A stretch of DNA of 64,000 bases from Treponema sp. OMZ 787 (GCF_024181225.1 NZ_CP051198.1:806001-870000), one strand, 5' to 3'; shown: positions 1 through 7,883, numbered from the stretch's first letter. A program made the numbers and translations. The notes: generated from the letters alone by a model not told the origin.

Positions 1-63
1 CCGCACGGTGATTTTTTCGCCATTGATCGTTCTAATAACAGCGTTTGTTTTTAACCGTCCCAT
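1..63 (-). CDS. N-terminus of an unidentified protein, cut by the window edge
   Basis: An ATG at 63-61 overlaps the stop of the upstream gene (TAATG), so the two are translationally coupled. Only 21 residues are visible, beginning MGRLKTNAVIRTINGEK, too few to name a family. From context (downstream of a TerY-C type zinc-ribbon protein) it could be another member of a TerY/phosphatase/kinase cassette, but that is only a guess. Confidence 0.6.
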   Translation of the reverse strand, partial: MGRLKTNAVIRTINGEKITVR

Positions 64-413
64 TAATAACCTCCTCCAGAAACAGCATCCCATCTTCCGT
101 TGGAAATCATTCCCGTATTTCCGCACCACGGACAGGTAGATTCAATTTCGCCTTCGTAGCAGTAGATTCTTCCGCAATCGCCGCATTGGACAAGCGATTT
201 GCTATGACAGTAGGGACAACCTGGAAAAGTTGCGTCCGCATCCATATTCGATAAATCCATCTCCGGCTGAAAGTTTTCACGCTCTGCTGTAATAGGCTTC
301 ATAGGGAATGCCCATGTCTTAAACCAAGTCTTTTCACGTAACTCAAGACGGATTCCATACACACCGTGCGACACCTGACACATCGGCGTGATAACAATTG
401 CTGTTTTTTTCAT
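63..413 (-). CDS. TerY-C-like zinc-ribbon protein
   Basis: A 116-residue soluble protein. The C-terminal half carries three zinc-knuckle-like pairs, CPYC, CGDCGRIYC and CPWCG, around residues 66-100. This arrangement resembles the TerY-C metal-binding domain found beside or fused to TerY-type von Willebrand A proteins in tellurite-resistance-like signalling triads (vWA, PP2C phosphatase, kinase). I chose the ATG at 413 because GGAGG lies five bases upstream; an ATG at 425 overlaps that ribosome site and has none of its own. It is coupled to the downstream gene by a TAATG overlap. The molecular role is unknown; a metal-binding scaffold in a stress-signalling cassette is an inference from family resemblance. 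Confidence 0.6.
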   Translation of the reverse strand: MKKTAIVITPMCQVSHGVYGIRLELREKTWFKTWAFPMKPITAERENFQPEMDLSNMDADATFPGCPYCHSKSLVQCGDCGRIYCYEGEIESTCPWCGNTGMISNGRWDAVSGGGY

Positions 414-431
414 ATTAACCTCCATTTCTCA

Positions 432-1586
432 TTAGTTTAAGTATACCACTTTATTCCCTATTTTTATTTCCTTAAAGCTAGGCAAATTTCCAAACACACG
501 CTTAATATCAGATTTTGTTATATTTGGATTTTCAAACGATACATTCTTCAGAGAATTACAATGAGCAAAAGCATATTCTCCTATTATTTTAACAGATTTC
601 GGAATAGTTACATCTGTTAATCTTGCACACCCATAAAAAGCTCCTTCTCCTATTTTAGTAACAGAATCAGGTATTATTACTGTTTTTAGACCTGAACAAA
701 AGCTAAAAGTCGATTCTCCTATTTTAGTAACAGAATTAGGAATTGTTATATTTGTTAAACTTTCACATCCATAAAAAGCATATTCATCTATTTTAGTAGC
801 AGAATCAGGAATTGTTACAGTTTTTAGACCTGAACAAAAGCTAAAAGTCGATCTTCCTATTTTAGTAACAGAATTAGGAATCGTTATATTTGTTAAGTCT
901 GAACATTTATAAAAGGCACTATCTGCAATGATACTGATAGAATCAGAAATTGTTACATTTGTTAAATCTTCACATTTTTTAAAAGCCTCTTCACCTATTT
1001 CAGAAAATACACTTGGAATAACTATGTCCGTAAGAGTAGTATCTTTTAATCCTGTTAGAATATACTTATCATCACGTATTTCATACCTAAACGCTTCAAG
1101 CGATGTTTCTTTTATTCTGCTTAAAGCATTTGCTGCATTGTCTACAGTAGGCTTTGAAATTATCACAGTATCTTGTTTTGTATTACGTTCTGCATACGTA
1201 AGTTCTTCGCTATTCCCGTGTTCTTCCTTTCTTTGTTTCCCTTGAAAAATAAAAAATAATGCCGTCAGCGCGTCGAGCCCTAAAACTCCCCATGCAAGCA
1301 CACGATTTTTTTTCAATTTTAGATAATCTGCTGCCAATTTCAGAATTTTTCCTTTATCTGCCGCACTTACAGCTCTTTTTGCCGCTTCTTTCAACTCAAT
1401 ACCGCAATGGGGGCAATACCGATGCTCGCTGATAATCTCTGCCTTACATGACGGGCAAAGATATTTCAGCAAATTTGCATCTTTGGCAATATTTCCGGCT
1501 TTTGTACTTCCTGCTATTGCTCCGCACATCGGGCATTTTTTCATTTTATCAGCAAGACGGAAGCCGCATACTTTACATTTTGCCAT
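432..1586 (-). CDS. Zinc-ribbon, membrane-anchored BspA-like leucine-rich repeat protein
   Basis: A 384-residue protein in three parts. Residues 1-65 hold two zinc ribbons (CKVCG with CPMCG, and CPSC with CPHCG). Around residues 98-115 there is one hydrophobic segment (VLAWGVLGLDALTALFFIF) that could span the membrane. From about 165 onward there are BspA/TpLRR-type leucine-rich repeats of 23 residues with the pattern I-P-x-S-V-T-x-I-G-x-x-A-F-x-x-C-x-x-L-x-x-V-x. Proteins with such repeats are abundant in Treponema and Bacteroidota and often act in adhesion or protein binding, but cytoplasmic zinc ribbons with one anchor suggest a regulatory or scaffold version. It has no signal peptide. Two adjacent repeats are duplicated as a 138-bp block. 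It lies just upstream of the TerY-C-like gene on the same strand. Confidence 0.8.
   Translation of the reverse strand: MAKCKVCGFRLADKMKKCPMCGAIAGSTKAGNIAKDANLLKYLCPSCKAEIISEHRYCPHCGIELKEAAKRAVSAADKGKILKLAADYLKLKKNRVLAWGVLGLDALTALFFIFQGKQRKEEHGNSEELTYAERNTKQDTVIISKPTVDNAANALSRIKETSLEAFRYEIRDDKYILTGLKDTTLTDIVIPSVFSEIGEEAFKKCEDLTNVTISDSISIIADSAFYKCSDLTNITIPNSVTKIGRSTFSFCSGLKTVTIPDSATKIDEYAFYGCESLTNITIPNSVTKIGESTFSFCSGLKTVIIPDSVTKIGEGAFYGCARLTDVTIPKSVKIIGEYAFAHCNSLKNVSFENPNITKSDIKRVFGNLPSFKEIKIGNKVVYLN
682..895. repeat. 138-bp-offset internal duplication in the LRR gene
   Basis: The stretch starting at 682 recurs almost unchanged 138 bases later, at 820. 138 bases equals two 23-residue repeats, so the copy keeps frame: the motifs FSFCSGLKTV and CESLTNITIPN/CARLTDVTIPK appear in the same order. 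This indicates recent unequal recombination and a potentially variable repeat number. Confidence 0.75.
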
Positions 1587-1915
1587 TTATTATACTTCCG
1601 GATTTTAAGATTTAAAATGAGACTCCCTTATATATAGTACATATTTATTATTTTAGTTATTTTTTATAAATTGTCTAGTATAAAAATCAGCTTTTTTATC
1701 TTAATATTTTATCTTTTCACAGTTAAAATCTTTTCGAGATTTTAGTTTGCATCGTCTTTGATTAAGATACGCTGTTCCGGTTTTATAGGCTTATCCTTGG
1801 TCTACCACGTTAGTTCAAGTTTTTGGGACATAGGTGTAGTATAGCACAAAAGAGGGAAAAGGGGGAGGGGTGTTAAATTTGGGGTCAGTTCAAGATGATA
1901 CAATAATAAAATTTA
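1587..1915. other. Intergenic region of 329 bases
   Basis: No intact gene. It contains the DNA-methyltransferase stub described separately (1742-1831, minus) and a purine-rich stretch near 1850-1870. I see no convincing terminator hairpin. Confidence 0.6.
1742..1831 (-). pseudogene. N-terminal stub of a site-specific DNA methyltransferase
   Basis: Read from the ATG at 1831, the frame gives MSQKLELTW, then a TAG, then TKDKPIKPEQRILIKDDAN and a TAA. The two halves joined resemble the start of Type III-like/adenine-specific methyltransferases, which commonly begin with a [K]LELTW(I)GK... stretch followed by EPRILIED. The internal TAG and the loss of everything after residue 29 show it is dead. 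This is recognition from memory of the family's N-terminus, so moderate confidence only. It suggests that a restriction-modification locus once stood here. Confidence 0.45.
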
Positions 1916-2542
1916 TTATTTGGAAAATTCCAGTTCGATTTTTATTTTTTGTAAATATGTTTTTATTGTTTCCCATCGTGTCTGTTTACGTACTAATATT
2001 GTAATTACTATATCAATTATTACTGCTAGCATCGCTATAACTGACATTAATAACACTAAATTAATTAATTTAATATTTTGAAATTTATTTACTATAATTG
2101 GTATAACGAATATATTTATAATAATAGAAAGTATTCTTAGATAGGAATATCTATTTTTCTGAGATTCCAAATTTGCACATTCAATAGCTGGATATATCTT
2201 TGAAGTTAAATTATTTTTGATAAAAGTTATTTTGAAATTTGTATAAGCTGAATTTTTGTTTAGTTTTTCCTTTGCTAGAAAATTTTCAAAATATTTAAGT
2301 ATTATTAGGCGGAATATAAATGAAATAATGATATAACAAATAGCAATAATGGTTGTGTATTTTAAGTAAAATGGGCTAAGTGCAAATAAAATTGAAATCA
2401 AGGCATATACACTCCATAATATTTTAAATATTAGCCCTCTTATTCCTGATTTATTGCTAAATAGATATTTTGATAAGGACTGTAATTTAACAGCCTGACG
2501 ATACATATTGTCAAGCATATTTTTTATTTCATCATATGTCAT
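1916..2542 (-). CDS. Hypothetical four-helix membrane protein
   Basis: A 208-residue protein, very AT-rich. It has two predicted membrane-helix pairs: around residues 35-80 (IFKILWSVYALISILFAL, then IIAICYIIISFIFRLI) and around 132-185 (ILSIIINIFVIPIIV, then LVLLMSVIAMLAVIIDIVI). Charged amphipathic stretches flank them at both ends. The start ATG at 2542 is preceded by GGAAG. I do not recognise the family. Helix-pair/soluble/helix-pair proteins of this size occur as SLATT-like effectors next to defence genes, and it lies beside the RloA-type ATPase, but I see no diagnostic motif, so the resemblance is only architectural. Confidence 0.6.
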   Translation of the reverse strand: MTYDEIKNMLDNMYRQAVKLQSLSKYLFSNKSGIRGLIFKILWSVYALISILFALSPFYLKYTTIIAICYIIISFIFRLIILKYFENFLAKEKLNKNSAYTNFKITFIKNNLTSKIYPAIECANLESQKNRYSYLRILSIIINIFVIPIIVNKFQNIKLINLVLLMSVIAMLAVIIDIVITILVRKQTRWETIKTYLQKIKIELEFSK

Positions 2543-2655
2543 TTTTAACTTCCTTTTTTATACATGTTTATTTATAATAAGAGCCTCTATTATTTAAAAT
2601 AGCAAATTCTCAGTAAAAAATCAAGTAAATTAACATAAAAAATCGTAAATTATAC

Positions 2656-2684
2656 CTATTTTTGCGCTTTTTATGCAAAAATAG
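2656..2684. other. Hairpin in a divergent intergenic region
   Basis: Arms CTATTTTTGC (2656-2665) and GCAAAAATAG (2675-2684) pair perfectly around a 9-base loop. It lies between two divergent genes (minus gene starting at 2542, plus gene at 2755). It has no clean T-tract on either side, so an operator is as likely as a terminator. Confidence 0.45.
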
Positions 2685-2754
2685 CTTGAATTTTATATAT
2701 AAAAAGCCGATATTGGTTATAGAAGCATCTTTATAAAACTATTAGGAGTTGTTT

Positions 2755-4056
2755 ATGATCCTTGAATTTTCTATTGCAAATACCTTTTCCATCAGCGAAA
2801 AACAAACTATCAGCTTTGAAGCTGTAATAAATGATCCTGAAACCGATGCACGGCATTATGCGGAGTGCGGAGGTAAAAAAATCCTTAAGCTTGCATGTAT
2901 TTACGGGGCAAATGCCGCCGGAAAAACAAAGATGCTTGAAGCACTGCAATTTTATATAAGTTTTCTGCTCAGCTCATTTACAGAATTAGAGCCGAATGAA
3001 GATATTGGGGTTGTTCCATTCAAATTTGATCCGCATTTTCAGAATCGACCAAGCGACTTTGAATTGATTTTTTATATAAAAGATACGGAAACGGCACAAT
3101 ATATTCGGTATGACTATAACATACAGCTTACAACGGAAAAAGTTCTCTATGAATCATTATTTTATGCCCCGAAAGGACAAAAAAAACGTATTTTTGAGCG
3201 AAGTGAAAGTAATAAAATAAAATGGGGCAGTGATATTACCGGGGCAAAAAAAATACTTGAGGATATGACCAGGCCTAATTGTTCAGTTATTTCTACCGGA
3301 GCACAAATTCAACATCCGCTGTTAAAGCTTTTTTATGATAGCATATATCTTGGTTTTAGAGGTATGGTACAGCCCTCATTTAGTGAGAATTTATCCGATT
3401 ATATTTTTACTAAAGTTGAAAAAGATTCTGGTTTTAAAAATATACTAACTAATTTGCTTTCGGCTTCAGACATAGGCAGTATTAATAATATACAAATAAT
3501 ATCAAGAGATGTTCCCGGTGCATTGATGAAACAGTTTCCTGTTGAAATTCAAAAAGAAATAGAAGAAAGTAATTGGAAAATAAAAAAATTGATGCTTAAT
3601 CATAATTATAATAATACTGATTACTCACTACCGCTTTCATTGGAATCAGCCGGTACTAAAAAACTAATGGAGTTGTCATTACCCTTATACCATCTTATCG
3701 TATTTAAATCAGTAGTCTTAATTGACGAACTCGAATCATCTCTTCACCAAGAGTTGATAGAATTATTTTTAGATCTTTTTCTTGAGATATCTGATCATTC
3801 TCAACTGCTTTTTACAACCCATAATCAAGATTTGCTGGATTCCGGACTGTTGCGTGATGATGAAGTGTGGTTTTGCTATAAAACACCGGAAGGTAATAGT
3901 GTTTATAACAGTATTACTGACTATAAAGGAATTAGAAAAGAAGCCTCCCGTAAAAAACTCTATAATGCAGATAAATTTGGTGCCTTGCCCAATGTCAATA
4001 TTAATTTATTAAAAGAATTATTTTATGCCGAGAAAAACAGGAAAAATACCAAGTAA
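2755..4056 (+). CDS. AbiL/RloA-type AAA ATPase
   Basis: A 433-residue SMC-like/OLD-like ATPase of the AAA_21 (AAA_15) group found in abortive-infection pairs (AbiLi, RloA). It has a Walker A GANAAGKT at residues 51-58, an ABC-like signature around SAGTKKLMEL, a Walker B VVLIDELESSLH and a switch histidine in LLFTTHNQDLLD. I start at the ATG at 2755 with AGGAG six bases upstream; a TTG at 2749 abuts the ribosome site directly and is unlikely. In complete systems the partner RloB (Toprim-like nuclease) follows immediately with overlapping frames. Here only 34 codons of a candidate partner remain, so the toxin half is lost and the ATPase is an orphan. Confidence 0.8.
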   Translation: MILEFSIANTFSISEKQTISFEAVINDPETDARHYAECGGKKILKLACIYGANAAGKTKMLEALQFYISFLLSSFTELEPNEDIGVVPFKFDPHFQNRPSDFELIFYIKDTETAQYIRYDYNIQLTTEKVLYESLFYAPKGQKKRIFERSESNKIKWGSDITGAKKILEDMTRPNCSVISTGAQIQHPLLKLFYDSIYLGFRGMVQPSFSENLSDYIFTKVEKDSGFKNILTNLLSASDIGSINNIQIISRDVPGALMKQFPVEIQKEIEESNWKIKKLMLNHNYNNTDYSLPLSLESAGTKKLMELSLPLYHLIVFKSVVLIDELESSLHQELIELFLDLFLEISDHSQLLFTTHNQDLLDSGLLRDDEVWFCYKTPEGNSVYNSITDYKGIRKEASRKKLYNADKFGALPNVNINLLKELFYAEKNRKNTK

Positions 4057-4129
4057 TAAGACTTTTTTGATTGTTGTTGATAATCTAGGTTTGAAAGTAT
4101 TGATATATTTTTCACTTTGTGTATACTGA
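4025..4129 (+). pseudogene. Truncated RloB-like gene stub
   Basis: A frame starting at the ATG at 4025, overlapping the last 32 bases of the rloA-like gene, encodes MPRKTGKIPSNKTFLIVVDN and then drifts into LGLKVLIYFSLCVY and stops. RloB/AbiLii proteins typically begin with a basic stretch and then a (T)FLIVxEGExTE strand of the Toprim fold. The match covers only the first strand; the catalytic Glu region is gone. The 121-bp hairpin repeat begins ten bases after the stop. Overlap and position support the call; the short length limits certainty. Confidence 0.5.
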
Positions 4130-4138
4130 TAAATGTAA

Positions 4139-4259
4139 AATCAACAACCCCGACGCAGAGCATCGGGGTATGTTGTTCTCATAAGGTGGTTGCAGTCGGC
4201 TTTAATACCCTTTGTTACGACGCAGAGCGTCGGGGTATTAAACCCTCCGCACGAATAAA
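4139..4259. repeat. 121-bp double-hairpin repeat, copy 1 (REP/BIME-like)
   Basis: This stretch is the reverse complement of 30403-30522, differing by one substitution and one inserted base. Each copy contains two related hairpin units, CCCCGACGCAGAGCATCGGGG and a GACGC-AGA-GCGTC core followed by GGGG, separated by about 50 bases. There are no terminal inverted repeats or coding capacity. The form resembles bacterial interspersed mosaic elements mobilised by REP-associated (TnpA-REP) transposases, none of which is in the window. It lies directly after the RloB stub. Confidence 0.8.
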
Positions 4260-4292
4260 CTTGAATATATATTTTTATAAGAGGCTTTTCTA

Positions 4293-4946
4293 TTGCAAAT
4301 CATAGACAAAAACAAAGATTATTATGATTACTTGGCTCATCAGCCGGATAGTGATGATGGTGTAACATTTGATAGACGAGGTTCTATTCCTTTGCGGAGT
4401 GAAGATTTTTTCAATATATTGACTGAGCATGTCAAGCATCATAAATATTACCGCCGATATTGGTGGTTTTGGAAAGAAGAACCGTCTAAATACAATAAAT
4501 TTTTTGCCGTCCGTGCAGGTGTTAAGTTATTCTTGATCGGTTTAAAATTGGAAATTGATGAAACCGATTTTCGAAACTGTATTTTAAAGTCTTATAAAAT
4601 GGAGTTTATAAAAACCTTTGAAGACTTTGATTATAGAGGAAAAATTTTGGATATAGTTTCTGTTGATCACTCAGACCTTCTTATTACTGCAATAAATAAA
4701 AAAAAGTTTGAAAGCATAAAATTTTCAGAATTAGTTATTAAAAATATGGGTTTACCGGATGGTTTTTATATTTTAAAAAATATCGGCATTCCTTCTATTA
4801 TCCCTCCTGAGCAAATTTACTATGGAATGGAAACCTACTTATTTTCACTCAAAAATGATCAAAATTGTGAATCAAAGGGTTTAACGGATTCCGAAAAGAT
4901 AGTTAATCACGGTTTCGATAAAAAAACATCTTTTAGGAATATGTAG
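4293..4946 (+). CDS. Hypothetical protein
   Basis: A 217-residue soluble protein, acidic at the N-terminus with an aromatic-rich patch (HHKYYRRYWWFWKEEP) near residues 50-65. I do not recognise a family. The only in-frame start near the 5' end is a TTG at 4293 with a weak GAGG about 10 bases upstream, 33 bases after the hairpin repeat, so the original start may have been displaced. It is followed without a gap by the DUF4469 fragment. Confidence 0.55.
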   Translation: MQIIDKNKDYYDYLAHQPDSDDGVTFDRRGSIPLRSEDFFNILTEHVKHHKYYRRYWWFWKEEPSKYNKFFAVRAGVKLFLIGLKLEIDETDFRNCILKSYKMEFIKTFEDFDYRGKILDIVSVDHSDLLITAINKKKFESIKFSELVIKNMGLPDGFYILKNIGIPSIIPPEQIYYGMETYLFSLKNDQNCESKGLTDSEKIVNHGFDKKTSFRNM

Positions 4947-4971
4947 CAGATACTTCTTAACTCAAAAAAAC

Positions 4972-5268
4972 AATGAGATTATTAGCTACGGAAAGTCGCT
5001 TAGGGTTTCGGGAAACCGAATCCGCATTCTAGGTACATTGGAAGACTGCGGTGTGTACTGTGTACCTCAAGACGGTTCGGAGCCTATAAAGGTAAAAGAA
5101 GAACATATCTTTACCAACACTCCTTCGTTGGTGGAATTCTTTGTTCCTGCCGAACTTGAAAAAGATAAAGAATACGCCATCCGTATTTGCACTCAGTTCT
5201 CGTCGGGTGCAGTACCCGTCAAGGATCTCCGCACTGCGGAAACGGATTTTTATCTAAAAGCCGTATAG
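4972..5268 (+). pseudogene. C-terminal fragment of a DUF4469-type Ig-like protein
   Basis: The frame ending at 5268 is open from before 4972 and reads NEIISYGKSLRVSGNRIRI, LGTLEDCGVYCV and so on to ...RTATEDFYLKAV-like residues. This matches the pattern of DUF4469 C-terminal Ig-like domains (N-E-I-x-x-G-x-x-L-x-I-x-G-x-x-I-x-I, then GVYFV, then a T-Q-F-S strand and a terminal RTA... strand). The normal N-terminal HU-like DNA-binding part is missing and there is no good start codon (first TTG at 5038). It is a decayed remnant. Confidence 0.6.
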
Positions 5269-5275
5269 GTTGGTT

Positions 5276-5305
5276 AAGGCGGAGCCTTGTTTACCGCTCC
5301 GCCTT
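5276..5305 (+). terminator. Rho-independent-like terminator
   Basis: AAGGCGGAGC (5276-5285) pairs perfectly with GCTCCGCCTT (5296-5305) around a 10-base loop and is followed by AGTCTTTT. It starts eight bases after the DUF4469 fragment's stop, so it marks the end of the ancestral gene. Confidence 0.75.
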
Positions 5306-5320
5306 AGTCTTTTAGCTGTT

Positions 5321-5366
5321 ACAACCCTTCCGGCTGATCTGTAAAAGGATTAGCTGGAAGGGTTGT
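5321..5366. other. 46-base near-perfect stem-loop
   Basis: ACAACCCTTCC (5321-5331) pairs with GGAAGGGTTGT (5356-5366), and the pairing continues inward with wobbles to a loop of about six bases (GTAAAA at 5341-5346), about 20 pairs in all. There is no T-tract. It stands 15 bases beyond the terminator and about 170 bases before the response regulator. It could be a repeat element, an RNA leader or a protein site. Confidence 0.6.
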
Positions 5367-5537
5367 TAGGGGTGTATATTGGTAATTATATAGAACTTGG
5401 GTTTTGTGTACCTTTCAAAATTTAATTCTTTTTACTTAAAACAATCGGATTTATTTATCAACATTTTTGCTATTTATTATCCTTACTAGGCAAAAAAAGA
5501 CTTTTGTTATAAAATAAAAATATAGGATTAAATCTTT

Positions 5538-6200
5538 ATGAATAAAATACTTATTATTGAAGATGATAATGCTCTTGCTGAAGGCTTGGCTAGAGCCTTG
5601 AGTGGAGAGTACAGTAATGTAGAAACTGCCTATAATCTTAGAAAGGCTCAAGAAAAAATAAATGAGAAAAAATATGATTTAATTATTTTAGATATAAATT
5701 TACCTGATGGCAATGGCTTTGACTTTCTTTCTAAAATACGCAATAGTATTGGCTCAAAAATTATCTTATTGACTGCGAACGATATGGAAGCTGATGTAGT
5801 AACCGGCTTGGAGTTAGGGGCTGATGATTATATTACTAAACCATTTAGTTTAGCTGTCTTACGGGCTAGAGTCAAGAATCAATTAAAAAAAATAGAATCA
5901 GGTTCAAAAATAATTAAAATAGATAGGTATAATTTTGATTTTGAAAATATGATTTTCTTAGAAAACTATCAAAGAATTGAAATAAGTAAAACCGAACAAA
6001 AATTATTACAGTGCTTAATTAAAAATGCCGGAATAACATTGACTAGAGATAAGTTAATAGACTATATTTGGAGTGATGATGAATATGTTTTTGAAAATGC
6101 CTTATCTGTTACTGTTAAGCGCCTTAGAGATAAGCTTCATGCATATGATTATATTAAAACCGTTTATGGTATAGGTTATATGTGGTCAAATAATGAATAG
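5538..6200 (+). CDS. OmpR/PhoB-family response regulator
   Basis: A 220-residue two-domain regulator. The receiver domain (1-120) shows the acidic pair ED at 8-9, the phospho-acceptor Asp52 in LIILDINLPDGNG, the switch Thr in LLTAND and Lys in YITKPF. The C-terminal winged helix (about 130-220) ends in the characteristic TVYGIGYMW hairpin. It overlaps the histidine kinase gene by eight bases, so they form one unit, and the ABC ATPase and permease genes follow on the same strand. This layout (RR, HK, ATPase, FtsX permease) is typical of peptide-antibiotic sensing and detoxification modules (BceRS-AB-like). Confidence 0.93.
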   Translation: MNKILIIEDDNALAEGLARALSGEYSNVETAYNLRKAQEKINEKKYDLIILDINLPDGNGFDFLSKIRNSIGSKIILLTANDMEADVVTGLELGADDYITKPFSLAVLRARVKNQLKKIESGSKIIKIDRYNFDFENMIFLENYQRIEISKTEQKLLQCLIKNAGITLTRDKLIDYIWSDDEYVFENALSVTVKRLRDKLHAYDYIKTVYGIGYMWSNNE

Positions 6201-7092
6201 TATTTTTTTTATAATAGGAATTATTTTTTTTACCATTTCTATTTTTATTGTTGTATTAAATAAATATAAGGTAAAAAAAATATTAAGTAGTATTTCAAGT
6301 ATGATAGATAAGGCAATATCCGGCTCTTTTACTGAGGAGCATTTTAATGAAACAAAATTATCACAAATTGAAAATAAACTTGCTCAATATCTTTTACTTT
6401 CACAAAGAGTCTCCAAAAATTTGACCTACGAAAAAGAGAAAATAAAAGTACTTATTACAGATATATCTCATCAAACGAAAGCTCCTACTTCAAACATTAT
6501 TTTATATTTAGAACTATTACAAGAAGAAAAACTCTCTGAATCATCTTCTCAGTATTTACATTTTATTAAATCTCAAACTCAAAAACTTAATTTTCTACTT
6601 GAATCCTTAATTAAAATTTCCAGACTTGAAACAGGCATGATAAGTTTAAATTCAAAAAAAAGAGATATTATGCCTATGATTAAACGGCTTGTTGTTGAAT
6701 ATAGTAAAACTGCTGAAACAAAAGGCCTAAAAATAACATTGGAAGAAAATAAATCCGATGCAACTTTTGATGAAAAATGGACAGAAGAAGCTATTGGAAA
6801 TATCATTGATAATGCAATTAAGTATACAGAGCATGGAAGTATAAAAATTAGGATAAAAGACTATGAATTTTTTTCATGCATTGAAATAGAAGATACAGGT
6901 ATAGGGATATCTGAAAATGATCAACCTAAAATATTTTCTCGATTTTACAGAACAGAGCAATCCGGAATAAAAGAAGGAATCGGTGTCGGCCTTTATCTTA
7001 GCCGCCAAATCTTACAACAACAAGGCGGATATATAAAAGTTTCATCTACCTTAAATTGTGGATCTGTATTTTCAGTTTTTGTTCCAAAATAA
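6193..7092 (+). CDS. Sensor histidine kinase with a minimal sensor region
   Basis: A 299-residue kinase with one strong N-terminal membrane segment (FFIIGIIFFTISIFIVVL) and no extracellular domain. The H-box is DISHQTKAP (His near residue 94), followed by the N-box NIIDNAIKYTEHG and the ATP lid DTGIGI and GIGVGLYL. Kinases lacking an external sensor usually receive their signal through a partner ABC permease, and an FtsX permease follows 0.8 kb downstream. Since that permease is interrupted, input to this kinase may be lost. The start at 6193 overlaps the regulator's end. Confidence 0.92.
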   Translation: MNSIFFIIGIIFFTISIFIVVLNKYKVKKILSSISSMIDKAISGSFTEEHFNETKLSQIENKLAQYLLLSQRVSKNLTYEKEKIKVLITDISHQTKAPTSNIILYLELLQEEKLSESSSQYLHFIKSQTQKLNFLLESLIKISRLETGMISLNSKKRDIMPMIKRLVVEYSKTAETKGLKITLEENKSDATFDEKWTEEAIGNIIDNAIKYTEHGSIKIRIKDYEFFSCIEIEDTGIGISENDQPKIFSRFYRTEQSGIKEGIGVGLYLSRQILQQQGGYIKVSSTLNCGSVFSVFVPK

Positions 7093-7202
7093 TTATTATA
7101 AAATCTTTCAATATTGTAATAATTTTTACCCTTTTTGAAATAATTTGGAAAGATTTATGTTTTATAATCTTTATACTATTTAATTTTTCTAAGGAGAAAT
7201 TT

Positions 7203-7871
7203 ATGAGTTTATTGGAGACAAAAGGCCTAAAAAAAATATACGGCAGCGGTGATAATGCTGTCAATGCTTTAGATGAAATAAATATTACTATTGAAGATGG
7301 AGAATTTGCGGCTGTTGTAGGCACTTCAGGTTCAGGTAAATCTACTCTGCTTCATATGCTGGGCGGTTTAGACAGGCCTTCTTCCGGAAAAGTTCTTATA
7401 GGCGGAAAGGATATTTTTTCTTTTAAAGATGAAGAGTTGACAATTTTTCGACGCCGTAAAATAGGATTTGTGTTTCAGGCTTATAATCTTGTGCCTTCTT
7501 TAAATGTTTATGAAAATATTATACTTCCGCTTGAATTGGATGGAGAAAAAATTGATAATGACTTTTTAAATAAAATCATATCGACTCTTAGTATAGAAGA
7601 AAAATTAGACAGTCTTCCAAATCAACTCTCCGGAGGTCAGCAGCAAAGAGTTGCTATTGCACGTGCTTTAATATCCAAACCTATGATTTTGCTTTGCGAT
7701 GAACCTACCGGAAATCTTGATTCCAAAACTTCTCAAGATGTTTTAAGCTTATTGAAAGTTTCAAGTGAAAGATTTTCACAAACTATGATTATGATAACTC
7801 ATAATGAGGCTATTGCTCAAATTGCCGATCGTATTATAAGAATTGAGGATGGTAAAATTCAATTAAAATAA
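7203..7871 (+). CDS. MacB/BceA/LolD-type ABC transporter ATPase
   Basis: A 222-residue ATPase with Walker A GTSGSGKST, Q-loop FQAYNL, signature LSGGQQQRV, Walker B MILLCDEPTGNLD and switch ITHNE. The PTGNLDS ending of the Walker B is typical of the MacB/LolD/BceA branch, whose partners are FtsX-type permeases with four helices. I start at the ATG at 7203, with AAGGAG upstream; the frame extends further 5' but reads AT-rich non-coding sequence there. The permease follows 12 bases later. Confidence 0.93.
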   Translation: MSLLETKGLKKIYGSGDNAVNALDEINITIEDGEFAAVVGTSGSGKSTLLHMLGGLDRPSSGKVLIGGKDIFSFKDEELTIFRRRKIGFVFQAYNLVPSLNVYENIILPLELDGEKIDNDFLNKIISTLSIEEKLDSLPNQLSGGQQQRVAIARALISKPMILLCDEPTGNLDSKTSQDVLSLLKVSSERFSQTMIMITHNEAIAQIADRIIRIEDGKIQLK

Positions 7872-7883
7872 AAGGAGTGTAAG

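Noticed and set aside
2749-2754. TTG at 2749 as the start of the RloA-like gene
   Set aside because: AGGAG touches the TTG with no spacer; the ATG at 2755 has correct spacing.
4117-4305. A 62-residue plus-strand frame through the hairpin repeat
   Set aside because: It is only translation of the repeat, without a ribosome site, and the same repeat is read in another frame elsewhere.
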